64,000 nucleotides of DNA from Sphingomonas sp. (GCF_019635515.1 NZ_JAHBZI010000001.1:1-64000), one strand, 5' to 3'; counted from the stretch's first letter, positions 1 to 8,497 are shown. Notes: generated from the sequence alone by a model not told the origin. A program made the numbers and translations.

Positions 1-1
1 G

Positions 2-238
2 GTAAAGTGGTGGAGCGATCGCCTCGGCGCGGCCGGGCGAATCCTGCAGCTGCTCGCCGCAATCGACCCGAGGGCTCTGACCAGGGACGCGATCGCGGCG
101 GAAGTCCGCATGGCGCCGAAGGGCGGCGCGTTCATCGGGTACGTCGCCGCGCTGAAGAAGGCCGAGCTGATCGTCGAACAGGGCAAGCGCCTGTCAATCG
201 CGCCGGGGCTTATGGATGCCCCGGGAGAACGCGGCTGA
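2..238 (+). CDS. 3' end of a mobile-element protein with a winged-helix-like tail (partial)
   Basis: Only the last 78 codons are inside the window; the frame is open from base 2 and stops at 236-238. The residues form a compact helix-rich pattern (AAGRILQLLAAIDPRALTRD, then GGAFIGYVAALKKAELIVEQG) that looks like a C-terminal winged helix. From memory, similar tails occur on HerA-like ATP-binding proteins of prophages and integrative elements, but the catalytic part lies outside the window, so I do not name a function. The stop overlaps the next start (TGATG), so the gene is translationally coupled to two further small genes typical of mobile elements. Confidence 0.55.
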   Translation, partial: VKWWSDRLGAAGRILQLLAAIDPRALTRDAIAAEVRMAPKGGAFIGYVAALKKAELIVEQGKRLSIAPGLMDAPGERG

Positions 239-510
239 TGCCCTGCGAGCGTGTCGCCCTGTCGAGCGGAGGATCCGCGATCGTCTGTTCCGGCCGAAGC
301 CGACGCTGCGCCTGCGGTAAGGCCGGCATCCTCCTATGCGATTGGAAGGTGCCAACGAGGCGCAGCGGAACCTGCGACGCGCCGATCTGCAGCAGCTGCG
401 CGTCCTCACCCGCGCCAGGAAAAGACCTGTGCCTCAAGCACGCCGCCGCCTGGGCGGACTGGCGCGCGAAGCGCCCACCTCGAGACAACCAACAGCGAGC
501 AGCACAATGA
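238..510 (+). CDS. small cysteine-rich mobile-element protein
   Basis: The 90-residue protein starts at an ATG that overlaps the previous stop and ends in ATGA overlap with the next gene. It carries several Cys pairs (CACGKAG near residue 30, CDAPICSSCA near residue 60, then CLKHAAAW), suggesting a small zinc-binding fold. From memory, proteins with this pattern of Cys pairs followed by CxxH occur beside AlpA-type regulators in prophages and genomic islands. The biochemical role is unknown to me. The conserved metal-ligand spacing and the coupled reading frames argue for a real gene rather than a chance frame. Confidence 0.6.
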   Translation: MPCERVALSSGGSAIVCSGRSRRCACGKAGILLCDWKVPTRRSGTCDAPICSSCASSPAPGKDLCLKHAAAWADWRAKRPPRDNQQRAAQ

Positions 511-767
511 GCGATATGAGCAACCCGCCCGCGGCCGCGCCGTCCGGGCGCTTCCTTCGTATGAGGGATCTGGCGATCGGTAAGCCGCGCCCGGGTGCCG
601 AGCCGACGCAGGGCGCCTTGGGACTCAGTCAGGCGACAATCAACCGCCTGCATCGCGAGGGCAAGTTTCCCCGAAAGGTAGAGCTGAGCCCGAACTGCAT
701 CGGCTGGTGGGAGAGCGAAATCCTCGCCTGGAAGGCCGAGCGCCAACGCGCACCAAAGCGCTCCTGA
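507..767 (+). CDS. AlpA-family phage/island regulatory protein
   Basis: This 86-residue protein has the AlpA (MerR-like helix-turn-helix) layout: RMRDLA, then GLSQATINRLHREGKFPR (the DNA-recognition helix-turn-helix), then the GWWESEILAWKAER end in which the Trp-rich strand and final helix close the domain. AlpA proteins activate or control excision and integrase genes of prophages and islands. A short low-complexity stretch (GKPRPGAEPT) sits between the first strand and the HTH, as in several island-borne members. The start is the ATG at 507, overlapping the previous stop. It is the last gene of the element before chromosomal genes in the opposite orientation. Confidence 0.75.
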   Translation: MSDMSNPPAAAPSGRFLRMRDLAIGKPRPGAEPTQGALGLSQATINRLHREGKFPRKVELSPNCIGWWESEILAWKAERQRAPKRS

Positions 768-777
768 CCATCCGCAT

Positions 778-797
778 TGGGGGCCTCGCTGGGGGCC
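778..797. repeat. tandem direct repeat of tgggggcc at the end of the mobile element
   Basis: Two copies of tgggggcc lie 12 bases apart (778-785 and 790-797) directly after the AlpA gene. Short G-rich tandem repeats of this kind are often seen at the ends of integrative elements near attachment sites, where they may be integrase arm sites; that role is inference. No tRNA gene end is visible beside them, and the integrase is not in the window. The remainder of 768-886 holds no other gene I can support. Confidence 0.35.
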
Positions 798-886
798 CCA
801 CTCAACTCAGCACATCGTAAAAATCGACATTTCTAAGGGGGAAAGCGCAATGAAATCTGAATCCTCACGGGGCATCCAGCCGAAGC

Positions 887-1468
887 CTATTTCGCCTCCG
901 CCACCAGCGCCGCCGCCTTGGCGCCCATCCAGTCCATGTCGCCCGAATAGCGCCAGACTTCCTTGCCGGCCGAATCGTATAGGATCGTCGTCGGCAGATT
1001 GACGCCCATGTTCAGGCTCCACATCGCTTCGGGGTCGAGCCAGGGCTGGAGCTTGTTGAAGCGCGCCTTTTCGAAGAACGGCGTGACCTTCTCGACCGCC
1101 TTGGTGTCCGCGCCGTCGGTGTCCTGGCTGATCGTCAGCACATGGAGCGCATCGCCCCTGGCCACTGCCAGCGCGTCGAGCGTCGGCATCTCCTTGACGC
1201 ACGGCGCGCACCAGGTCGCCCAGAGATTGAGCAGCACCGGCTTGCCCGCGAAATCGGCGACCGCGCGCTTGTTGCCGCGCGAATCGGTGAAGGCGAAGTC
1301 GGGCGCGGCCTCGCCCTTGTGGCTGCGGTCGAGGGTGCCCTTGTCCGCCACCTCGCTGCCATTGGTGGGGCTCAAGCTTTCGCTCGCTTGTCCCGGAGCC
1401 GCGGATTGCCTATCGCAGCCGCCGGTTGCCAGTGCTGCAAGCAGGAGAAGCACGATAGTCGAGCGCAA
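887..1468 (-). CDS. TlpA/ResA-like thioredoxin-fold lipoprotein or membrane-anchored disulfide reductase
   Basis: The protein has an N-terminal hydrophobic segment ending in a Cys ([16 protein letters not shown]), then a thioredoxin fold whose active site is [13 protein letters not shown], a classical CxxC of the TlpA/ResA/DsbE group. The cis-Pro loop is probably the [10 protein letters not shown] stretch. Such proteins reduce disulfides in the periplasm, for example during cytochrome c maturation. I chose the TTG at 1468 because GGAG lies six bases before it; a TTG at 1480 is the alternative. The lipobox is weak (TGGC without Leu at -3), so it may instead be anchored by its uncleaved helix. 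It diverges from argH with only 16 bases between the two starts. Confidence 0.8.
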   Translation of the reverse strand: MRSTIVLLLLAALATGGCDRQSAAPGQASESLSPTNGSEVADKGTLDRSHKGEAAPDFAFTDSRGNKRAVADFAGKPVLLNLWATWCAPCVKEMPTLDALAVARGDALHVLTISQDTDGADTKAVEKVTPFFEKARFNKLQPWLDPEAMWSLNMGVNLPTTILYDSAGKEVWRYSGDMDWMGAKAAALVAEAK

Positions 1469-1484
1469 GGACAGCTCCAATGCA

Positions 1485-2864
1485 ATGTGGGGTGGGCGCT
1501 TCGCCGAGGGCCCCTCCGCGGTCATGCGCGAGATAAACGCCTCGATCCCCTTCGACAAGCGGATGTGGCGGCAGGACTTGCGTGGGTCGCAGGCGCATGT
1601 CGCGATGCTCGGTAAGCAGGGCATCATCCCGGCCGAGGACGCGGCGCGCATTTCGGAAGGACTGCACGGAGTCGCGGCGCAGTTCGAAGCAGAGGGCGTG
1701 CCCGACGATCTCGCGCTCGAAGACATTCACATGCTCACCGAGGCGCGGCTGGCCGATGGGATCGGGCCGAGCGCCGGGCGGCTGCACACCGCGCGCTCGC
1801 GCAACGATCAGGTCGCGACCGATTTCCGGCTATGGGTGCGCGACGCGATCGATCAGGCCGAAGCGGCTTTGGGCGGGTTGCAGGACGCCTTGCTTGCCCG
1901 TGCCGAGGAGCATGCCGACAGCGTCATGCCGGGCTTCACCCATCTCCAGGTCGCGCAGCCGGTGACGCTCGGGCATCATCTGATGGCCTATTTCGAGATG
2001 TTCGCGCGCGACCGGTCGCGGCTCAGCGATGCGCGGGCGCGGATGAACCTCTGCCCGCTCGGATCGGCGGCGCTCGCGGGCACCGGCTTCAACCTCGACC
2101 GCGAAGCGACCGCGGCGGCGCTCGATTTCGACGGCCCGACCCGCAATTCGCTCGATTCGGTGTCCGACCGCGATTTCGCGATCGAATATCTCACCTGCGC
2201 CGCCCAGACCGCGCTCCACCTCAGTCGGCTGGCCGAGGAATTCGTGATCTGGGCGAGCCAGCCCTTCGGCTTCGTCAGCCTCTCGGATCAATGGTCGACC
2301 GGCAGCTCGATTATGCCGCAGAAGCGGAATCCAGACGCCGCCGAGCTGGTGCGCGGCCATAGTGGACGGATCACCGGCGCGCTGGTCTCGCTCATGATCA
2401 CGATGAAGGGCCTGCCGCTCGCCTATTCGAAGGACATGCAGGACGATAAGCCGCCGGTGTTCGAGGCGCACGATCTGCTCGGCCTCAGCATCGCGGCGAT
2501 GACCGGCATGGTCGAGAGCGCGGCATTCCGCCAGGCACGCATGCGCGCCGCCGCCGAGACCGGCTTCTCGACCGCGACCGATCTCGCCGACTGGCTGGTC
2601 CGCGAAGCCGGCGTGCCGTTTCGCGAGGCGCACCACATCACCGGGCGCACCGTCGCCGCGGCAGAGGCTCAGGGCATACGACTCGATCAACTCGGCATCG
2701 AGCAATTGCAGCAAATCGACGACAGGATCGATCGGCGCGTCTATGACGTTCTCAGCGTCGATGCTTCGGTGTCGAGCCGCACCAGCTTTGGCGGCACCGC
2801 GCCGGCGCGGGTGCGTGAAGCGGTAGCGGCGGCCCGGAAGGCCCGTGAGGAGGAAGCGCGATGA
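1485..2864 (+). CDS. argH: argininosuccinate lyase
   Basis: The 459-residue protein catalyses the last step of arginine synthesis, splitting argininosuccinate into arginine and fumarate. It shows the fumarase/aspartase superfamily landmarks: MWGGRF at the N-terminus, HTARSRNDQ at about residues 101-109, GFTHLQ, and the catalytic loop [12 protein letters not shown] at residues 273-284. Length matches the family (about 460). The ATG at 1485 is preceded by AAGGA at suitable spacing. Its end overlaps the following small lipoprotein gene by four bases, and lysA comes next, so the three probably form one transcript. Confidence 0.97.
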   Translation: MWGGRFAEGPSAVMREINASIPFDKRMWRQDLRGSQAHVAMLGKQGIIPAEDAARISEGLHGVAAQFEAEGVPDDLALEDIHMLTEARLADGIGPSAGRLHTARSRNDQVATDFRLWVRDAIDQAEAALGGLQDALLARAEEHADSVMPGFTHLQVAQPVTLGHHLMAYFEMFARDRSRLSDARARMNLCPLGSAALAGTGFNLDREATAAALDFDGPTRNSLDSVSDRDFAIEYLTCAAQTALHLSRLAEEFVIWASQPFGFVSLSDQWSTGSSIMPQKRNPDAAELVRGHSGRITGALVSLMITMKGLPLAYSKDMQDDKPPVFEAHDLLGLSIAAMTGMVESAAFRQARMRAAAETGFSTATDLADWLVREAGVPFREAHHITGRTVAAAEAQGIRLDQLGIEQLQQIDDRIDRRVYDVLSVDASVSSRTSFGGTAPARVREAVAAARKAREEEAR

Positions 2865-3103
2865 GGCGATTGGCGATTGGCGGACTGGCCGCCTTCCTGC
2901 TGGCGGGCTGCGGCGCGCGCGAGGAACTCAAACCGGTGCAGGGCGCGGCGCTGCCGCCTGCGCCCTATGGCGCGGCGGCGACGCCGACTCCCGGCGACCT
3001 GCTCAAACCGCCCGTGCAGACCCGCCCTGCCCGCAGCGACGATCTCATCGAAAGCTCGGACAAACGGCGCAGCGATGAGTTCGACCTGCCGCCTCCCAAC
3101 TGA
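2861..3103 (+). CDS. small lipoprotein between argH and lysA
   Basis: This 80-residue protein has a short signal sequence with a good lipobox (LAAFLLAGC), so Cys17 should be lipidated, followed by a Pro/Ala-rich, apparently disordered tail ending DEFDLPPPN. The ATG overlaps the argH stop. A small lipoprotein next to lysA is reminiscent of LptM (YifL), which helps LptD folding and is often beside lysA/dapF, but the CGxKGPL signature of LptM is not clearly present (here [10 protein letters not shown]). I therefore leave the function open. Confidence 0.75.
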   Translation: MRRLAIGGLAAFLLAGCGAREELKPVQGAALPPAPYGAAATPTPGDLLKPPVQTRPARSDDLIESSDKRRSDEFDLPPPN

Positions 3104-3119
3104 CGCAAAGCCTGTTTCC

Positions 3120-4382
3120 ATGAACCATTTCGATTCGATCGGCGGCGAGATGCACGCCGAGCAAGTGCCGCTTTCGACGATCGCACAGACCGTCGGCACT
3201 CCTGTTTACGTCTATTCGACCGCGACGCTCCAGCGCCACGCTCGCGTCTACAAGGCCGGCGTCGCCAAGGCCGGCCCGCGCACCCATGTCGCCTTCGCGG
3301 TCAAGGCCAATCCCAATCTCGCGGTGCTCCGCGTCCTCGCCAATGAAGGCTTCGGCGCCGATGTCGTCTCGGGCGGCGAGATGACCCGCGCGATGGCGGC
3401 GGGGATCGCGGCGAAGGACATCGTCTTCTCCGGCGTCGGGAAGACCCGCGCCGAGCTGCATCAGGGTCTCGATGCCGGGATCGGCCAGTTCAACCTCGAA
3501 CTGGAAGAGGAAGGCGTCGTGCTCGCCGGGATCGCCGCGGCGAAGGGCCTGCGCGCGCCGGCGGTGCTGCGGGTCAATCCCGATGTCGATGCCGGCACGC
3601 ACGACAAGATCTCGACCGGCAAGAAGGAAAACAAGTTCGGCCTGCCGATCGATCAGGCGCTCGATATCTTCAACCGGCTGGCGCCGCTCGAAGGTCTCAA
3701 CCTGCGCGGCGTCGCGGTGCATATCGGCAGCCAGCTCAGCAGCCTCGCCCCGCTTGAGGCCGCGTTCGAGCGCGTCGGCGCGCTGGTCGCGCAACTGCGC
3801 GCGGCGGGGCACACCATCACCCATGTCGATCTCGGCGGCGGGCTGGGCGTGCCCTATCGCAAGGGCGAGGTGATGCCGTCGCCGGATGAATTCGGCGAAA
3901 TGGTCGCGCGCGTAACCGCCGGCTGGGACGTCGAATTGCAGTTCGAGCCGGGCCGCGCGATCTGCGCCAATGCCGGGGTGCTGGTCACCGAAGTCCTGTG
4001 GGTGAAGCCCGGCGTGGTCCATCCCTATGTGATCGTCGATGCCGCGATGAACGATCTGTCGCGCGTCGCCCTCTATGACGCGCATCATGATTTCGCGGCG
4101 GTCAGGCCGAGCGGCGAGACCTTCGTCGCCAGTGTCGCCGGGCCGGTCTGCGAGAGCAGCGACGTTTTCGCCAAGGGGCGTGAGATCGATCTGGTCAGGG
4201 GCGGCGATCTCGCGGTCCTGCTCTCGGCGGGCGCATACGGCGCGACGATGGCGAGCATGTACAACAGCCGCCCGCTAGTGCCCGAAGTGCTGGTTTCGGG
4301 CGACCGGTTCGAAGTGGTCGCCAAGCGCGTCTCGGCCGAGGCGATGATGGGCGAAGAGCAAGTTCCGGCCTGGCTCAAATGA
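3120..4382 (+). CDS. lysA: diaminopimelate decarboxylase
   Basis: The 420-residue enzyme decarboxylates meso-diaminopimelate to lysine, the last lysine step. It is a fold-type III PLP enzyme: the PLP lysine is Lys62 in FAVKANPN, the glycine-rich phosphate loop follows HIGSQ (His201) as LGGGLG, EPGRAI begins at Glu276, and the C-terminal Cys of GPVCESSD together with YGATMASMYNSRP contributes to the active site across the dimer. The ATG at 3120 matches family N-termini (MNHF...). It follows the lipoprotein gene by 16 bases and overlaps the next start by four. Confidence 0.97.
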   Translation: MNHFDSIGGEMHAEQVPLSTIAQTVGTPVYVYSTATLQRHARVYKAGVAKAGPRTHVAFAVKANPNLAVLRVLANEGFGADVVSGGEMTRAMAAGIAAKDIVFSGVGKTRAELHQGLDAGIGQFNLELEEEGVVLAGIAAAKGLRAPAVLRVNPDVDAGTHDKISTGKKENKFGLPIDQALDIFNRLAPLEGLNLRGVAVHIGSQLSSLAPLEAAFERVGALVAQLRAAGHTITHVDLGGGLGVPYRKGEVMPSPDEFGEMVARVTAGWDVELQFEPGRAICANAGVLVTEVLWVKPGVVHPYVIVDAAMNDLSRVALYDAHHDFAAVRPSGETFVASVAGPVCESSDVFAKGREIDLVRGGDLAVLLSAGAYGATMASMYNSRPLVPEVLVSGDRFEVVAKRVSAEAMMGEEQVPAWLK

Positions 4383-5104
4383 GCTGGGGCGCCCTGCCGG
4401 TCTTTATGGCGGTGCAGGGGCGGCCGGTGATCCTGATCGGCAGCGGTGAGGCGGCGGACGCGAAGCGGCGGCTGCTCGAGCGCGCGGGCGCGGTGGTGGT
4501 CGATGAAGACACCGTGGCGGCGCTGGCGATCGTGATCGACGACGAAGCGGCAATCGCCCGGCTCAAGGCGCGCGGCGTGCTGGTCAACGCGGTGGATCGT
4601 CCCGAGCTTTGCGATTTCACGCTGCCGGCGATTGTCGATCGCGATCCGGTGCTGGTCGCGGTGGGTACCGGCGGCGCCTCTGCCGGGCTGGCGGCGGCGT
4701 TGCGGCAGAGGCTGGAAGCAATCCTGCCTGCCGGTCTCGGCACGCTCGCCACCGATCTCCATGCCGCGCGCCCGGCGATCCGCGCGCGCTGGCCGGACAT
4801 GGCCGCCCGCCGCCACGCGATCGCCGCCGCGCTCGACACTCTCGATGGCGACGTCGTGGCGCGGGTGCTCGCTGTGGAGACCGCCGTGCCGCAAACGCTA
4901 CGCTTCACCCTGACCTCGCCCGATCCCGACGATCTGACGCTTCGCCAGGCGCGCGCGCTCGCCGGCGCCGAGCGGGTCTATCACTGCGCCGATGTGCCGC
5001 CCGCGATCCTTGATCGCGCCCGTGCCGACGCGGCGCGCATCCGCGGCTCAGCGCCCGCCGACCCCGGCGCGGGCCTGACGATTGATCTGGATATGGCCGA
5101 ATGA
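4379..5104 (+). CDS. precorrin-2 dehydrogenase/sirohydrochlorin ferrochelatase-like protein (CysG N-terminal type)
   Basis: The 241-residue protein starts with a Rossmann fold (VILIGSGEAADAKRRLLERAG, residues 17-37, shown here only as its GSGEAA core) followed by the NAVDRPELCDFTLPAIVDR and VAVGTGGASAGLA segments of the CysG/Met8 family, which oxidise precorrin-2 and insert iron to make siroheme. Beyond about residue 165 the sequence TSPDPDDLTLRQARALAGAERVYH resembles only the first strand and helix of the uroporphyrinogen methyltransferase domain, and then the protein ends. It is translationally coupled to lysA and to the transporter that follows. Confidence 0.8.
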   Translation: MSWGALPVFMAVQGRPVILIGSGEAADAKRRLLERAGAVVVDEDTVAALAIVIDDEAAIARLKARGVLVNAVDRPELCDFTLPAIVDRDPVLVAVGTGGASAGLAAALRQRLEAILPAGLGTLATDLHAARPAIRARWPDMAARRHAIAAALDTLDGDVVARVLAVETAVPQTLRFTLTSPDPDDLTLRQARALAGAERVYHCADVPPAILDRARADAARIRGSAPADPGAGLTIDLDMAE

Positions 5105-6054
5105 GCGGGTTCGCTTATGTGGTGCGCGGCGGCAAGACGGAGGAAGTGCCGCTCAAGCAGGCGCTCGGGCAGAAGGGCGAGCTGGTCTGGATTCACCTCA
5201 CCACCAATGACGAGCGCGCCCAGGCCTGGCTGGGTGGCGAGGCCGCGCTTTCGCCCTATGTCATCGAAACGCTCACCGCCGCCGAGACGCGCCCGCGTTG
5301 CGATGCCGTCGGATCGGGCGCCGTGATCAACTTACGCGGGCTTTCCTCCGAAGAGATGGCGGCCTCCGATCCGCTGGCTTCGATCCGCATCTATGCGCTC
5401 GATGGCCGGCTCTTCTCGGTGACGCGCAAGCATCTCAACGCCGTGCCGATCGTCCGTACCGAGGTCGAAGCCGGCGCGATCCTCGATCCCGGCGATCTGA
5501 TCGCTGCGATGGCGCAGGCGATCACCGAGGAACTCGATCCTGTCGTCGCCGATCTCGGCGATTCGCTCGACGATTGCGAGGAGCGCATCACCGCCAACAG
5601 CGCCTTCGAGCTGCGCCGTCAGGTCAATCGCGCGCGGGTGCAGGCGATCGGTTTCCGCCGGTTCCTCGTCCCCCAGCGTGCCGCGCTCGAGAAGCTCGCC
5701 AATCTCGGGGTCGGCTGGCTCGGCGATGACGACCGTCTGCACCTCACCGCCGCAGCCGACCGCGCCGCGCGTATGGCCGAGGAGTTGGAAAGCATCCGCG
5801 AACGCGCCGCGCTGACTCACGAAACCCTCACCGATCTGCGCGCCGAGCAGATCGATCAGCGCGCGCTGATCATCGCGGTGGTGGCGATGGTGTTCCTGCC
5901 GCTGACCTTCATCACCGGGCTGTTGGGCATGAATGTCGCCGGCATCCCTTTCGCGCACGAGCAATGGGCGTTCGGGGCGGTGGTCGCGGTCTGCGTGGTG
6001 CTGGGGGTCGCCGTCGGCGCCTATTTCATCGCCCGGCACTGGTTCGAGCGCTAG
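5101..6054 (+). CDS. zntB: CorA-family divalent cation transporter, ZntB-like
   Basis: A 317-residue inner-membrane protein of the CorA superfamily. The large N-terminal half is cytoplasmic and helical; two transmembrane helices lie at the C-terminus, and the first ends in the signature GMN (residues 276-278) within LLGMNVAGIPF. The VAGIP continuation is typical of ZntB, which moves zinc with protons, rather than magnesium CorA (usually followed by FE or MPE). The start overlaps the previous gene (ATGA). The stop overlaps the stop of the convergent response regulator gene. Confidence 0.85.
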   Translation: MSGFAYVVRGGKTEEVPLKQALGQKGELVWIHLTTNDERAQAWLGGEAALSPYVIETLTAAETRPRCDAVGSGAVINLRGLSSEEMAASDPLASIRIYALDGRLFSVTRKHLNAVPIVRTEVEAGAILDPGDLIAAMAQAITEELDPVVADLGDSLDDCEERITANSAFELRRQVNRARVQAIGFRRFLVPQRAALEKLANLGVGWLGDDDRLHLTAAADRAARMAEELESIRERAALTHETLTDLRAEQIDQRALIIAVVAMVFLPLTFITGLLGMNVAGIPFAHEQWAFGAVVAVCVVLGVAVGAYFIARHWFER

Positions 6055-6638
6055 CGGCTGGCGGTGCGGTCCAGTTCGTCGTTCAGCGTCTGGATCGAAG
6101 CGAGCAGCCGCTTGCGGTCGGCCTTGCCCGCGGCAAGCTCGGTGCGCGCTTCGCCCAGTTCGATCGCGCGCGCGGCGATGCGGGCGTCGAGCGCGAGGTT
6201 CGAGCGCTTGAGTTCCTCGATCCGGTCGGCGCGGGCAAGCACGCGCTCGATGCGGGCGGCGAGCACTTCGAATTCGAAGGGACGTGCGAGATAGTCGTCG
6301 GCCCCGGCGGCGAAGGCATCGACCGCGCCGAGCGGCTCGTTCTGCGCGGTCAGCAGGATCACCGGCAGATCGGCGGTGTCGCGGGCGCTGCGGATTTCCT
6401 GGAGCACATGGATGCCGGACAGTTCGGGCATGACCTTGTCGAGCAGTACCAGGTCGAAACCGCGCGCGGAGATCAGTTCGAGCGCCTGGGTGCCGCTATC
6501 GGCGAGCACGACCAGATAGCCGAGATTGCCGAGCCGATGGGCTAGCACGCTCAGATTGGTGCGGCTGTCATCGACGGCCAGGATCGTCCGCGTCGCGCGA
6601 CGGCGCATGGCGATGCCGGAGGATGAGGCCTGATCCAT
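6051..6638 (-). CDS. response regulator: receiver domain plus C-terminal coiled coil
   Basis: The receiver domain (about residues 17-135) has the acidic pair Asp23-Asp24, the phospho-acceptor Asp67 in LVLLDKVMPELSG and Thr97. The nearly invariant Lys of the KPF motif is Arg (LARPFE, Arg119). After the receiver comes a heptad-rich helix (about 136-190) with no DNA-binding or enzymatic domain, so output is probably by protein contact. It lies 47 bases after fliS in the same orientation and may act on motility, but that is inference from position. The start at 6638 has no clear ribosome site; an in-frame ATG at 6608 would give MRRRATRTILAVDD and fits the proposed promoter better. Confidence 0.85.
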   Translation of the reverse strand: MDQASSSGIAMRRRATRTILAVDDSRTNLSVLAHRLGNLGYLVVLADSGTQALELISARGFDLVLLDKVMPELSGIHVLQEIRSARDTADLPVILLTAQNEPLGAVDAFAAGADDYLARPFEFEVLAARIERVLARADRIEELKRSNLALDARIAARAIELGEARTELAAGKADRKRLLASIQTLNDELDRTASR

Positions 6639-6647
6639 GCCCGCGAG

Positions 6648-6677
6648 ATTATCTCATGGGCGTCACGATTTGGTAAA
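6648..6677 (-). promoter_or_regulatory. candidate sigma-70-type promoter for the response regulator
   Basis: On the minus strand TTTACC (6677-6672) and GATAAT (6653-6648) are 18 bases apart. Transcription would start near 6641, three bases before the ATG at 6638, giving a near-leaderless message, or a 33-base leader if the ATG at 6608 is used. Confidence 0.35.
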
Positions 6678-6685
6678 TGACGCAG

Positions 6686-7087
6686 TTACGACGCGCTGCG
6701 CACGCTCGACCAGGCACCGGCGATGTCTTCGAGCGAATCGGCGGCATCGCGCAGCGGCGCCGGATCGCCGCCCAGGCTGGCGTCGAGGATCTGCTGGCGC
6801 AGGCCATGGTAGAGGGTCGCGAGCGTCCGCGAGACCTGACCGCCGCGCTCGAAATCGAGCCCGGCTTCGAGCGCGAACAGCACGGCGGTGGCGCGCGACA
6901 ACCGCTCGCTCTTGATCGTCGGCTGGCCGCGTTCGAGCGCCCATGCGGCGGCGCGCAGCGCCGCGACGCACTCCTGGTACAGGAGATCGACCAGCGCGTG
7001 CGAATCGGCGCCGCTGGTGCGTCCCGCCACATCGATCTGTCGATAGGTCGAGGCGGGATCGCGGGCGAGGGCGGTGGCGTAGCGCAT
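6686..7087 (-). CDS. fliS: flagellar secretion chaperone FliS
   Basis: The 133-residue all-helical protein matches FliS: an N-terminal YRQIDV segment, the ALVDLLYQECVAALRAA helix and the later LYHGLRQQILDA region. FliS holds unpolymerised flagellin at its C-terminal helix before export. It follows fliD with no gap, the standard fliD-fliS order, at the end of the long minus-strand fli run. The flagellin gene itself is 15 kb away and read on the plus strand. Confidence 0.88.
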   Translation of the reverse strand: MRYATALARDPASTYRQIDVAGRTSGADSHALVDLLYQECVAALRAAAWALERGQPTIKSERLSRATAVLFALEAGLDFERGGQVSRTLATLYHGLRQQILDASLGGDPAPLRDAADSLEDIAGAWSSVRSAS

Positions 7088-8497
7088 TTACGAACTCTTG
7101 TTCCAGGCGGCGATCTGGTTGGTCAGGAAGCTCTGGGTCGATTTGTAGGCGGCGACGCGGCTGTCCATCGCCGCGAACTGGCGGGTCATGCGGGTGCGCA
7201 GCTTTTCGGCGGCGGCGAGCGCGTCTTCGCGATCCTCGGCGACATCGGATTGCTGCTTGGTATAGGTTTGCTCGCTGGCGCCGAGGCCGGTGACTCTGCT
7301 GATCGCCTTATCCGAGATCGCCGACATCACCTTGGTGATTCCCGCGCTCGCCGCGAACATCGCTTCGATCTGTGACGGATAGTTGGTGAGAACGTTCTGG
7401 AGCCGGTTGTTATCGACGCTCAGCGTGCCGTCGCGCTGGGTCGCCACGCCGATCCCCGACAGCGATGCTGGCGTTCCCTCGGCGGGATTGTCGACGAGCT
7501 GGCTCATCGTGATCGACTTGAGCGAGCGCAGCAACTCCTTCGCCGCCGCGTCTCCGCGCAAGGGCCCACTGATCGGATCGACCGCGGCCTTCACGATCTT
7601 GTAGACCTGATTATAGGTGTCGACGAAATTGGTGACGGTCTGCTTGATCGCATCGGTCGGGGCCTTGGTGCCGATATTGACCCTGGTGCCGATCGACGCC
7701 GAGACCAGATCGACCTTCACGCCTTCGATCAGGCCATAGATGCTGTTGGTCGGGCGCGTCGTCTGGACGCCGTCGAGCGCGACGATCGCGTCCTGGGCAT
7801 TGGTGTTAACGGTCGATCCGGTCGCGCCCACCCCGATATCGAGATCGGCGAGCGTGCCGCCCGACCCTTGAAGCGTGAACGCCTGGCTGGCGCCGGTCGC
7901 GCCCTTCACGATCAACCGCGCGCCCGATCCGTCGGTCATGATCGTCGCGGTGACGCCGGCATTGGCGGCGTTGATCGCCTGGGCGACGCCGGCCAGCGTG
8001 GAGTGGCTCGAATCGATCGCGATGTTGATCGGCGCGGCGGCGCCGGCGGTGAAGCTGGTCATGTCGCCATCGCTGACCGCGGCGGTGCCGAAGGTCAGCG
8101 TCAGCGTGCCGGTGCCGAAATCATGGGTCGCGCCGTCGACGAAGGGATCGGTGCTGGCGACCTGCGATTGGGCGAGCTGGCGCACTTCGATATTGGCGCT
8201 CAGCCCCTGCAGCTTGGCGCCGGTGAGGCCGGTGACGTTGAGGATGCCGGTGTTCGAGCTGGTCGGCTGGGTGCGCAGCGTCGTTCCGCTGGTCAGCGAC
8301 GCGAGAGCATTGGCGAATTCGGTAAGATTGCTTTTCACTTCCCCCGCGCTCGAGATCTTGGCGGTGAGCGACTCGGCTTTTTTGGTCAGTGCGTCGTTCT
8401 TGGCCGCATATTGCGCGTCGACGAGCTGGCTGACGAGGCTCGAAATATCGATTCCCGATCCGGTTCCCAGTGTCTTTGCAATCGACTCGATGGCCAT
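7088..8497 (-). CDS. fliD: flagellar cap protein FliD (HAP2)
   Basis: The 469-residue protein caps the growing filament and promotes flagellin folding. The N-terminus (GSGIDISSLVSQLVDAQYAAK) and the C-terminal coiled region (about residues 395-469) are the conserved FliD terminal helices that form the leg domains; the middle (residues about 75-380) is the variable beta-rich head rich in Thr, Ala and Gly. AGGGGGAC lies just upstream of the ATG. It is 42 bases after flhB and abuts fliS. Confidence 0.93.
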   Translation of the reverse strand: MAIESIAKTLGTGSGIDISSLVSQLVDAQYAAKNDALTKKAESLTAKISSAGEVKSNLTEFANALASLTSGTTLRTQPTSSNTGILNVTGLTGAKLQGLSANIEVRQLAQSQVASTDPFVDGATHDFGTGTLTLTFGTAAVSDGDMTSFTAGAAAPINIAIDSSHSTLAGVAQAINAANAGVTATIMTDGSGARLIVKGATGASQAFTLQGSGGTLADLDIGVGATGSTVNTNAQDAIVALDGVQTTRPTNSIYGLIEGVKVDLVSASIGTRVNIGTKAPTDAIKQTVTNFVDTYNQVYKIVKAAVDPISGPLRGDAAAKELLRSLKSITMSQLVDNPAEGTPASLSGIGVATQRDGTLSVDNNRLQNVLTNYPSQIEAMFAASAGITKVMSAISDKAISRVTGLGASEQTYTKQQSDVAEDREDALAAAEKLRTRMTRQFAAMDSRVAAYKSTQSFLTNQIAAWNKSS

